This document shows positions 12,060-22,914 of a DNA stretch of 64,000 bases, one piece after another; the stretch's first letter is position 1, and each line of letters starts with the position of its first letter. The notes under the pieces were generated by a model. It ran no database searches. It was given only the letters and a program-made list of their open reading frames with translations, and was not told the DNA's origin. Source of the DNA: Symsagittifera roscoffensis (Eukaryota; Xenacoelomorpha; Acoela; Convolutidae); contig NC_087063.1 of assembly GCF_963678635.1 (NCBI RefSeq), positions 80,337,574 to 80,401,573 on the forward strand, written 5' to 3'. Position numbers and translations under genes: made by a program.

Positions 12060-13316
12060 TAACCTGTTAGTCCTTACGTTTTTTGTGTGGTTATCTTAAC
12101 TTGAGGCATAGATTGTCGAGGTTGACGGGTTGAGGAGAGAGTATATCAATTCATGACAATAATTTTTTCTTTCATGAATAAGGTTTATTGGGGTTTCCAT
12201 GAATTTTCTACTTAATCATACCTAGAGGTTGTGATTTTGTCAATAAGGTTTGGAGAATTCCCAAGATTCAGGTATAATTAGAACAGAAGTAAATCGTTGG
12301 ATACTATTCTATGACTTACTAATTTTTTAAGAGTTTTAGCCTGGGTCATCTAAGAGGAAGGGCTCAATTGAAGGATGAGTAACCGAAATTTTTTCATTTT
12401 TTAGCTTTGTTTGAATGGTTATTTTTTTCAAAATTTCTGTCAATCCTGGGTCGTTGATAAGGGTTGGGTAGTGAATCGACGCTTGTGGTCGTTAGAAACT
12501 TTTGAAATTATGGGAAGGGGAGAACAAAATTGTTCTGTTTGATCCAAGGAAAGCCTTGATGATCAAAAATAAGATAAATTAAATTTAGGTTTAATTAAAA
12601 AGAAAGATCCAAAGAAAGCCTTGATGATCTGTTTATTAAAGAAAAGTGGGATATTGAAAACAACGATAGGCCCTGATAAATTTTAATATAAAGGTTTTGA
12701 AATAGGAAAATTTAAAAGTTAAGATTTTGATGAGATTAGTTTCCTGAATTGTTGCTGGTATGTTTTAGGTGATGAAGCTGGGATGAGAAAAATCAGTTCA
12801 TTTTTGAAACTAACAAGGATTTTGTACTAACTAATTTTTGTATTTTGTATTTATTAAATTAGTTATTAAAATTTTTTCGAATTACTGCAGTTTTTGGGGG
12901 AAACGACTTGTGTTCTTTCTATCAGTCGTTATTGTATAGATAGTAGTTTTAGCACCAATAAGGTTGTTGAAGGATTTCTTCAAATTATTTTCATGTCAGT
13001 AAATGAAAATTCAAATTTACTGCTTATAGTACTCTAAATACAAATGTTTGTTCCGATTTTCGTCGTACTATCATTTAGCAGAGTGGTCCGATTCCTGATT
13101 GTCTTTCGCGCCACGAGCTTCGTCTTCTTTCAATACCTGGTATTTCTGGTATTGTTTGAAAATTTGACGTAAATTTATTCAGACGTAGAGTCTTTACTAT
13201 TAAATTATCTATTCTGTCTAGCAATTTTGCAATTCTGCAATTGTCTAATTCTAAAATTTATTTTTTCTAAATCAAAGTTAATTAAGGTCTTGTTTGAGAC
13301 TTTTGGTCGCACCAGA
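12060..13316 (-). mobile_element. Leader of a second, diverged copy of the giant-element family
   Basis: The reverse complement aligns by eye with the 5' leader of the large plus-strand element. Shared items are the primer-binding site TGGTGCGACCA next to the LTR, a decayed version of the 77-aa leader ORF (stop at 12991-12993), two GATCATCAAGG hairpins (12541-12564 and 12606-12629), the CGATTCACTACCCAACCC block and the GATATACT..CTC block. It ends near 12060, after which Gypsy integrase remnants of another lineage begin. The gag and pol expected after the leader are absent. Confidence 0.7.
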
Positions 13317-13686
13317 TGAGTTATGTACTGTTGACTGTACTCATAGAATAGTTTCAGATAGGGAACACCGTCTGCTCGTCAAGCTATCCTATTTTGGCCG
13401 GATAGATTCGTGCAACTTCTTAGTCTAATACCGATCTTAATCTTACTCTTATATCTCCTAGTCTCACTAGATCTAGTGTACACTGGTTTATGCGAGTTGG
13501 TTGCCAGAAGGAGAACAAATATATTCTAAGTTTTATTTAAATTGTTCTGGTGCTGAAACTACACGTAGTTTCAGCACTTACAATAAAGTGTAAATGTTAG
13601 AGATGGAATATGATTGGTTAATTATAAATGTTTTATTCCATCATAAATATAATTGGTCTATAAATACTAGTTTAGAACTGGTTCCA
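13317..13686 (-). repeat. Diverged solo 5' LTR (minus orientation)
   Basis: On the minus strand it begins TGGAACC at 13686 and ends ACTCA at 13317, the same termini as the LTRs of the large element. Internal blocks also match, for example GATCGGTATTAGACTAAGAA and GACGAGCAGACGGTGT. At 370 bp it is about 40 bp shorter and is clearly diverged. Confidence 0.75.
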
Positions 13687-13689
13687 ATA

Positions 13690-14325
13690 AAGCAGTTGAT
13701 TGTTCTTTTTATTAGTTGGGATTATAACTTTACAGAATTCTGAAACTAGCGCAAAAGTAACTCTTGACATGCCAACAATGAGAATTAGGCTGCACTTTGT
13801 TCTGATTTGAAATTATTTTTTTTCTACTTGAATTTGGCGTTTGTTTATTTGGTTTTTGATTCAACCACTTCATGAAGTGTAAACAAAGGAAATATGGCGT
13901 AGACAGTGGCAAAAACGATCGTGGTAAGTCAAACATTTTGTAGTGCTTCTCAAATATACACACTTGATCCCAGAGCTACACTAATAATTCGTCCAGCGTT
14001 TGACCCTGACTTTTATTTCTAGTCAAAACAAACACCAGTCTTGACCCTGACTTTTATTTATGGCCAATGCAAACAACAGTTTTAAAGGAAATTGTCGCTT
14101 TTCCCAATTCACTGAAGCTTTTTCAGATTCTTCGGCAATTAGTTTAATCCGCGAAAGGTAGAGCTAATTTTTCGAAATTTGCTTTCGTGCAACTATCAGC
14201 TTTTTGTCGAGCATATCAAAATACACAGACCATTCTCTGGTTCTACGTTTTGCATGAGCATGACAGGTAGCCCACTCTTAAGGTTTATGAAAGTGCCGGT
14301 CATGTTGCTGAATATATAACTAAAG
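13690..14325. other. Intergenic DNA with a short direct repeat
   Basis: TTGACCCTGACTTTTATTT occurs twice, near 14000 and 14040. No gene supported. Confidence 0.4.
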
Positions 14326-14329
14326 GGTT

Positions 14330-15060
14330 GTTTTCAGAAAGCTTTCATTAAAAAGGAGTTTTTTTTCGATATATTGCGGGCAAGAATATTCACTTAAAGC
14401 AAGAAGCCCAGAATGAAGATTGGCTTTTTTGCTTTTAGAAGCACACATGTCCGTTTTTTTCCTTGAGTTTTTGCTAGATTTTGGTTTTTTTGTGACGTTC
14501 AAGTTAAAACTCCTTACACCGTGAAAAAAAAACATATTACATAAATTTATTCAACTTCCAGATTTAAATCACCAAGAACGTTGAAAGCCGAAAAACACTG
14601 AGGGAAAGACAAAACAAAAGAAGAAAAAATGTGATTCAAAAAATTTAAAAAATAAGAGTTGGTCTACAACTAACTATTAAATAATTGAAAAAAAGGCCAA
14701 TTTTAAAAAGCATAATTAAAAAAAGCAGCGGCTAGATCTTTAATCTAAAAAAAATATGCCAACTTGTACCTCAAATAATGCAAGTGATTTTGTTCTTAAC
14801 CTGACAAAGCTAAATTCCTTTTTGAAAAGTGTTGCACAGAGAGGTGAGGAGGAGCTTATTGCTAGCAAAAGAAACGAGAATGAAAAAACAGAAACAAAAA
14901 AAGATAAACAGAAAAAAAAACGTATTCGGAACGGCAACCGACTATCCTTATTTTTAAATTGAAAATCTTTTCTCTCTAAATTATCCAAAAAAGTTGCGTA
15001 TCGAATATCTTTGAGTTTTGATCCAAAGTTTATAGCTAAATCTAAGACAAGAAAAAAAGT
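14330..15060 (+). repeat. Outlying copy of the 0.55-kb long repeat
   Basis: This stretch contains blocks shared with the tandem units at 16.3-18.5 kb: GCAAGAAGCCCAGAATGAA, GTTGGTCTACAACT, GGCTAGATCTTTAATCT and CGGAACGGCAACCGACTATC. A 68-codon open frame at 14756-14962 (Lys/Glu-rich C-terminal half) lies in it. It is the only unit that keeps a frame of that length, so it may preserve an ancestral exon. Confidence 0.5.
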
Positions 15061-16330
15061 TCCAAACAGTAACGCAAGTCAATGAAAAGTTGTACGCAAA
15101 GTTTGTCATTAAAAGCAGGAAGCTCATTTACTAAGCGTTCATTGCTGGTTGATTGCTTAGTATTTTTATCCTAAGTTAAAAGTCTCACCTTAGATCGTCA
15201 AGTTGTCTTGACAAAAGTTAGAGTAGAAACAATAGTTAGAAAAGGTATGAATTAATTAGCTGGTTAAAAACGATTATATAAACGAATCGAACAGCTTAAA
15301 GAAATATACCTATGAGGGGAGGTTGAGTTAATCTTAGTTTGTTCATCAATATTTTTTCTTCTTACTAAGGTCGATGATTGTTTAGTATTCTTGGGTCACC
15401 CTTGATTGTGTCCACTTCTGCACTTCTGGTTGGTCGTCTGTATTGTCCTTCATGTAGTCCTTTTAGTCCTTATGGATATGGTTTCCTCAGTTATGCGTAT
15501 CTCAATTTATAAGTTTATCGAATTTTAAACAAGAATTTTTTCTCTATTTTATTTGGAAAAAAGGCTAGTTTTTTGATATTGTTAAAGTGAAAAAGAAAAA
15601 TTATTTATTTTGAAAAAGAAGTTGTAAGGATATGTGACTTGCTGCTCACTGAGCAAATTGAAACACTGAAGATTTCAGGCCAGACTTTTTGCTCGTAAGC
15701 ATAAACCGGCGGCTGATTCAATTTTTAATAATTCAGGTTTCACCTGCTCCTTTTTTCTCCCTTCCTTATAAGGGAATTTTCAACTCGTTTTTTTTAGATT
15801 TTTTCAAATCAAATATCTTTAATTTATTAGTCCTCTTTGATTAAAACCGCAGCCTTCAGTTTTGTCTGAATAAAAATTCATTTTACTCTATCTGCATCAT
15901 ATTGCAGGTGCATCTCTGCTTAATCAATGCAAGGAGAATTTCAGTGCATCCGGCAAGACTGCTAACTAATTATCCATCTTGTTTCAAGTTAAATTTAAAA
16001 GGGACGTGTTAATAATCGCCACCCTTTTAAAATACTGAGCATGAAAAAATGAGAAAAAAATTGGACAACTATTTAAAAAGTAGTGGATTTTTAAACAAGA
16101 TTTTATTGTCCTAATAAAAGTAAATCAGTCAATATCTGATTTAGTGAAAAGATGCTTTAATTTATGTGGCACGCTCCAATTTAGATGGGGTTGTTAAATA
16201 AGTAAATAAAGAAATGGTCTTTTAACCGTGTAGTATTTTCAATACTACACTCAGAATGAATGTTTTTTTTTGTCTTTTGTTGTTCAATTCCTTTTTTAAA
16301 CTTTACTACTCAATACCGGTCGAACTTAAG
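15060..16330. other. AT-rich intergenic DNA
   Basis: I see no gene or organised repeat here. Confidence 0.4.
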
Positions 16331-18550
16331 ATAAATCTTCCTGCACGGTAAAAAAAAATGTTTGAATTGATTCATCCTTTCTGATATAAAACAAGCAAAA
16401 ACGATGTAAGACAAAAAATTCAAAGCGGACGAGAAAAAAAAACGAAAAGCTATTTCAATTTTTCTGTTGAGTTGAAGTTAAAACTCTCTACACCTTGTAA
16501 AACAATATGGTACGTAAATTTGTTCAGTTTCCAGATATAGGATCGCCAAAAACGGTTTAAGCCAGAAAACAAGGAGGGAAAGATTAAAAATCGACAAAAA
16601 AGCGATACGAAAAAGTGTTCAAAAAGTAGCAGTGGCTAGATCTTTCATCTGAACAGATACGAAAGCTGGTGCCTCGAATGATGCAAGTGACTGTGTAACT
16701 AAACTGAAAAAAAAACTACATGCCTTTTTGAAAACTCTTGCCGGTTGCAAGCGTTACACACAGAGATGAGCCAGAACTTTCAAACAAGCATAGCGTTACG
16801 GGATAGTGGGTAGAAAATGAGACTGAAAAGTATTTAAGAAAAAAAAACTTTTTTCTGAATTGCCACCGACTTTCCTTGTTTTGTTCATTGAAAACCTTTT
16901 CAAGCTAAACTATCATGGTTACCTAGTGAATCTTTGTGAGCTTCGATCCGCAAATCATAGCCAAGTCTCTGACAAGAAAAAAAAAACAAAGTTGCTCAAT
17001 GCCGGTTTCCCGTCGAACTTAGGATAAATCTTCTTGCACAGTGAAAAAAACAAGCATAAATGAACTAATGCATCTATTCAGATATAAGATAAACCGAAAC
17101 TGATTTAGCCGAAAAACTCAAAGCGAAAGAGAAAAAAAAACGAAAAGCGGTAGAAAGGGAATTGAAAAAAAAAAGAGTTGATCTACAACTTATCATTAAA
17201 AAGTTGGAATAAAATGGGAAATAAAAAAAGCTGACAAGCTCGAAAAACAACTTGGACCAGATCTTATCTTCCGTCTGAACAGACAAACCAATTGTTATCC
17301 CCAAATGATTGAAATGATTTTGCTGTTAGCCTGAAAATTACTACCTCCTAATTGAAAACGCTTTCTGAAAAATGTAAATTAAACCGTGATCGGAACTGGC
17401 ACCGACTAACCTTGTTTTGTTCATTGAAAAACTTTTCATCCTAAATTATCATGGCTATCTAGTGAATATTTGCGAGCTTTGATCCGCAATTCATAGCTAA
17501 GTCTCGTAATTTTAATGATATATTGCATGCAAAATTAATCAAAAAAAGCAAGAAGCACAGAATGAATGTTTCTTTTTTGTACTTGGTTGCTTAATACAGG
17601 TTTCCCGTCGAGCTTACGATAAATCTTCTTGCACTGTGAAAATACAAACATAAATGAATTAATGCATCTATTCAGATATAAGATGAACCGAAACTGTTTT
17701 AGCCGAAAAACTCAAAGCGAAAGAGAAAAAAAAACGAAAAGCGGTAAAAAGGAAATTGAATAAAAAGAGTTGATCTACAACTTATCATTAAAAGTTGGAA
17801 TAAACTGGGAAATAAAAAAACTGACAAGCTCGAAAAACAGTTTGGACCAGATCTTATCTTCCGTCTGAACAGACACACCAATTGGTATCCCCAAATGATT
17901 GAAGTGATTTTGCTGTTAGCCTGAAAAATACTACCTCCCAATTGAAAACGCTTTCTGAAAAATGTAAAAAGAACCTTGATCGGAACTGCCACCGACTATC
18001 CTGGTTTTTTTCATTGAAAACCTTTTCATGCTAAATTATCATGGCTATCTAGTGAAATTTTATGAGCTTCGATCCGCAACTCATAGCCAAGTCACTGGCT
18101 AGAAAAAAAAAAAAACTTGCTCAATGCCGGTTTCCCGTCGAACTCATGATAAATCTTCTTGCACAGTGAAAAAAGAAACATAAATGAACTAATGCATCTT
18201 TTCAGATTCAAGATCAGCCGAAAAACTTGAAGCGAAAGAGAAAAAACGAAAAGCGATAAAAAGGAAATTGAGTAAAAAGATTTGATCTACAACTTACCAT
18301 TAAAAAATGGAAATAAAAAAGGTGGTAAGCTCGAAAAACAACCTCGGCCAGATCTTTTTTTCCGTATCAACGGACAGATCTATTGGTAACCCCAAATTAT
18401 TGAAGTGATTTTGCTGTTAACCTGAAAAATACTACCTTCCAATTAAAAACGCTGGCTGAAAAATGTAAGAAAAAACGTGATTGGAACAGCAGCCGAGTAT
18501 CCTTGTTTGCGCAGAGAAAACATTTTCACGCTAGTTTATCCCCCGGACAC
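16330..18550 (+). repeat. Four degenerate tandem units of ~0.38-0.70 kb
   Basis: Units start near 16330, 17035, 17635 and 18168. Each runs through the same ordered blocks: GCACAGTGAAAAA, AATGCATCTATTCAGATA, AAGCGAAAGAGAAAAAA, GATCTACAACTTA, GACCAGATCTTATCTTCCGT, CCCCAAATGATTGAA, GAAAACGCTTTCTGAAAAAT, GCCACCGACTATCCTTG and TTGCTCAATGCCGGTTTCCC. The 17.0 and 17.6 kb units are closest. A further partial copy lies at 19240-19430. Reading frames are broken, but Lys-rich coding texture remains, suggesting tandem duplication of a former gene segment or of a transposon. Confidence 0.6.
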
Positions 18551-19239
18551 AATTATCTGCTTTTCTATTTAATCCTTTTGGAGGTTCAGTTTTTTCATCT
18601 GATTTTCCCCTTGATTCTATGAACGGAATAATTAAAAAAGGAGGCCGAGTGTGTTTTTTGTTCTACAAGATTTAAGTTATTTTACGTTGGTTTTTTCTAC
18701 TGACATAGAGCTCCTGGTGATAAATATTTGAACTCAAAAGCAGTTAATGAATACGTGGGTCACATACAGACAGGCCACCATTTGAAAACCTAAATCTTTT
18801 CTTCGAAACGTTTGAAGACCTTTTCAGTTGAAAAACCTTAAAGATGAATGGTTTCCAGTTGAAAATGCAAAAATCAATTTGCTGAACGAAAGCGCGAATC
18901 TAGAACTAACCATAATACTCTAATCATATCATGTGTTTGTACAGAAGTTTGATACTGCCTATGAAATATATACTTCAGCAAATTGTATTGATTATTTTAT
19001 AACGAATCATGATGTTTTCATTGATACTTTCACATGTAAATTCTTGGATCTCAAAGTTCTGTAGCGCTGGAAACGTTTGCGTCCAGTAAAATATAACATA
19101 TCTGAACCTGCTCTTAAAACAAACTGTTCGTATTTTAGAACCGAACAAAACTAACATGTGAGACTACAGTACCCTAACATGAATTATGAATTTTAAAAAA
19201 ATTCGAAGCCATAAACGTAACTGAAATTGAGCTCAACTG

Positions 19240-19440
19240 CGTAATTTTTTTTCCAGATATAGGATCACCAAGAACGGTTTAAGCCAGAAAACACTGAGTA
19301 AAAGGTAAAAAAAAGCGATACAAAAAAGGGTTCTAAAAATAGCAGTGGCTAGATCTTTCATCTGAACAGATGCGCACGCTGGTGCCTCGGTGACTGTGTT
19401 CCTAAACTAAAAAAAAATTCCTGACGAAGAATCGAAGGAT
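19240..19440 (+). repeat. Partial long-repeat unit
   Basis: Contains CCAGATATAGGATCACCAAG, GCCAGAAAACACTGAG, then GTGGCTAGATCTTTCATCTG and GGTGCCTCG, as in the 16.5-kb unit. Confidence 0.55.
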
Positions 19441-19764
19441 TGCATCGACGTAAATTTTCCAATAAACAAAACGATTTTTTGTAAGTTCTTCATTTTTGGT
19501 TGCAGAAAAAGAGACTGCAGTACCCCAATGGGCAAAAAAGGAATGCGTTGAAAATAACCCGTATTAAACAAACCAAGGAAACCGGCGAAACAGAAAGAAT
19601 ATCATGACCGAATGATTCCGAAGGCTGTTAACTCACATGGGATGTTAAACGCTTTCAGATCCGTAAGTGGAAAAAAGGGTAAAAGGGTATTAACGTGAAC
19701 ATAGGTGTTGATAATTAAATTTACTTCGTTGTTCGTTACATTAGGAAGTGACCTCACAAAGAAC

Positions 19765-20709
19765 CCGGGTTGACCAAAAATGCTTATCATACAATTCTTA
19801 TATATGGGAAATTTTTTTTCATACAATTCCATACGTACAAAAAATTGTATGAAAACTCTATGATAAACAATTTTCCGTAAATGGAAATTGTATGATAGGG
19901 ATTTTCTCCATAAACCAAAAAGTTGGTTTTTGTTGCTACATTTATTTTCTGAAAAACTTTCGGTTGTGTTTGCAACCGAGCACAAGTGACAAAGACCTTG
20001 GTTACTCACAGCACCAAAGGTTGGACGGTCTTGCGTATACAATGCACGAAAAACGACCTGAATTGTCTTCGAGCTGTCTTTCACAAATTAAATAACAAAA
20101 GTAACAAACTTTTAATTTTTGGCAAAATTTTCAATGATGATTATTTTAAATTTTTGAATTTTCAAATTATCAGAAATTGATCAAGGCATACAAAAACACG
20201 TCATACAAAACAAATAGTAGTTTTGAGTGTTTTTGAAAAAAAAATTGAAGTGAAAAGAAAAAAAAAGCCATTATTATCGTATCTAAGACTATGTTATGCA
20301 CACAAAAGATTAAAATTTTTGCATGCAAAAAATGTTCTTTTTCGGAAAATATTTGTTTGCGTACAAAATTAGATTTGCGGTTGAAAAAAAAACAAAAAAA
20401 AAATTTCGGGGCAAGTTTTCAAAATTACCACTGAAAAATTTTTTGTATTGTGTCGTATATGGAAATTGTATATTAAGCATTTTTTTTTTTCAAAAAAAAA
20501 ATTCAAATCAGTTTTTTTTTGTCACCACTCTGTTCAACTGTTCTCAAAAAACCGCAGAAATGGTTTAATTTTTTTCTATTGTTTTTCGAAAATGCATGAA
20601 AGTTGTATGGTAAGCATTTTCTCCATATACTTGATGGAATTGAATTATAATGACTTTTGTTGTATGGAATTGTATGATAAGCATTTTCGATGTATGGCGG
20701 TCAACCCGG
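19765..20709. mobile_element. 945-bp TIR element with subterminal repeats
   Basis: The ends are inverted copies of CCGGGTTGACC, followed by inverted copies of AAAATGCTTATCATACAATT. At the right end an 11-bp insertion separates the two blocks. Variants of GGAATTGTATGATAAGCATT recur at least five times inside, near both ends and in both orientations, which resembles transposase-binding subterminal repeats. No transposase frame is visible, so it is non-autonomous. I could not identify a clear target duplication. Confidence 0.65.
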
Positions 20710-21285
20710 TATTATGAAAACGAATTCTCACTTTATATTCCATCCAGTCTAGCAGACTTCTTTTTTCTCCATACGAATAATTTTTAAAAGCTAAATAAAA
20801 AAATTCGTGAATTTAAGTAGTGTCGTTATCATGTGGTCTTGATGGGATATGAAATGAAATTATCGGGTAATTTCTTAAATAGTTTTACAGTCGCTGCACA
20901 TCTGTTTGCTTTTTTTCATATCAATGAAAAAATGTCATGGTTACTGCAATACGCAAAAATTGAGATAAAACATAATCATGTTTTTATCGCCCTATAAATT
21001 TGTTGAAAACATAAACAAAAACCAAAAAAATCAGTTCCACCTGTTTTGAAAGTTTGCAAACATATATAAAGTTTGAACAAAACTCAATTTGGTTATCTAA
21101 CTAATTACTCTTACTCAGTAAGAGAAAAAACTCGCCAATCAAATGGTGATAAAAATACCTACTTCACTGCTTTTCTTGATTTTGAACAGCTTTTGACACA
21201 ATTGGTTATGAAGTTTGGTTGAAACGTACAGAGATGTATGGTTTTCTCGTTAGAGTAAATGCATTCCCGCATCCACGATTAGGCG
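20710..21285. other. AT-rich intergenic DNA
   Basis: No gene or repeat supported. Confidence 0.4.
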
Positions 21286-21890
21286 TAAGTAATCTATTAT
21301 AACTGATTATTTTGATGATTTTTTGACAATTATATTGGATTATAATTACCAAAATTAGTTGTATAAGTTATTTATAATTGATTATAATCGTGATATTTTC
21401 CAAGATAAAATAATCTCTTTTAATCGATTATTATTGATAATAGTTCTAACTAAAAACCCTTAATATCAATTATAATCGTTTATAATCTCTCATTTTGTCG
21501 AAATTTTCCTGGATTCGAATTATATTTTATGGGTTATTATTTTTGAGTCAATAAGAAAATCTTCGGAGACAAAAATGGACAAACAAAACGGATTATAATC
21601 AATTATAATCGATTATAATGGATTTTTTTAAAAACTAATAAAATAGAAGTTTGAATAAAAACAATGGATTATAATCAATTATAATCGATCATAATTGTAT
21701 AAAAAAATAGACGAATAAACAATAGATTATAATCGATTATAATGGATTATAATAATTAAAATTTGAATTTGAAAAGAGAGACTATAATCGAGTATTAATT
21801 GATCAAAATCGAATGTTTCTCAATTTTAGTAAGACTGGTACTAAAATCGTAAAATAATCGATTATTAATGCTTGAAACTGGATGCGGGTT
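21286..21890. repeat. Cluster of palindromic ATTATAATCGATTATAAT motifs
   Basis: The 18-bp self-complementary sequence ATTATAATCGATTATAAT and close variants (TATAATCAATTATAAT, TAATCGATTATTA) occur more than a dozen times, often in pairs or triplets. A few isolated copies occur elsewhere (for example near 7205). It could be simple-sequence decay or a cluster of AT-rich binding sites. Confidence 0.6.
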
Positions 21891-21934
21891 GACTAGATTT
21901 TTTTTTGCAATTGTAAGCAATTTGTGATAAACAG

Positions 21935-22210
21935 AGAAAAATTCATCTCAAGTGGAGTGCCTCAAGGGTCTGTTTTAGGTCCACTGCTGTTTTTTTTTCC
22001 ATTAATGATCTTTCAAGATGTGTAACTAATCATAAAATTTTAATTGCTGACTGCACTGTTTTAGTTGCTTCAAACAGTTGCAGTTTTTCAAAAAAAAATT
22101 ACACGATTCGAATGCCGACAATTCACGATGCACGAATAAAAAAATTGTACTTGGATTTTCAAATTGCAGGTTTGTAACACTTGAGACTGACACAAATCTA
22201 AAACTTCAAG
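21935..22210 (+). pseudogene. LINE reverse-transcriptase fragment
   Basis: The translation contains SSGVPQGSVLGPLLF, the hallmark turn of non-LTR retrotransposon RTs. One frameshift later it reads INDLSRCV, then IADCTVLVAS in the place of the catalytic FADD box, with the second catalytic Asp replaced. It is a short 5'- and 3'-truncated piece and is not functional. The clade cannot be settled from this length. Confidence 0.7.
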
Positions 22211-22914
22211 GGGATGTGGTACATAAGACTAAACAAAACACTTCAAATCTTTAAAATATGATTAAAAAAATATATAAAGTTTCTGGTTTTATTGACATAA
22301 TTTTCAAACGATTCCAGCAATTCAAAAACATAGTTCTCAGGGGAAGAAATCGTACCAAGCATATGCTAAACCATAAATCGAATGTTAAACTGGTTTTTTT
22401 TTTGATGAAATAGTTTCATACGGACGTCCAGTAAAGTCAAATTCTCTTGAATTTTGGTTCTGCAGAACTTTAGTCGACGGAAATTTGTCTCAAACTATTT
22501 TTATACAAACAATTTATGCACATATATTGTTTTCAACGTATTTTGAATTTTTCTAGGAAACTTTTTTACAACAATGCAACTTGGCACCGATTGAAGCTGC
22601 TATGAAATATTGTCCATTTTTTTTCTGATCTTTTTACTTCTGAATTGGGTACGTAATCTAATTACTTGTCAGATTTTCTAGGTTCCTGGTTACAAGCCAG
22701 TAGGCTTATGGGTACCCTTCGTGTTTTCTTACACGCACTTTTTTTGAGATCTGCATTTCAAGTACCAGAAATGATTTGAAAATCAAAATCTAGCCACTGG
22801 CTTCATAAGGATAATTGCCAGCAGGTGTGACACGAAAAACGAGGAGAAAAAACAAGGAACTGAGGGAGATGATGAACAAGAACGGTATGACACACCATGT
22901 GTAATTTTTTTTAG
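22211..22914. other. AT-rich DNA left of the satellite
   Basis: No gene supported. The sequence changes abruptly into the satellite at about 22915. Confidence 0.4.

Noticed and set aside
19602..20084. 160-codon minus-strand frame
   Set aside because: It crosses the left end of the 945-bp TIR element and mixes element and flank. No coding texture is shared across the boundary.
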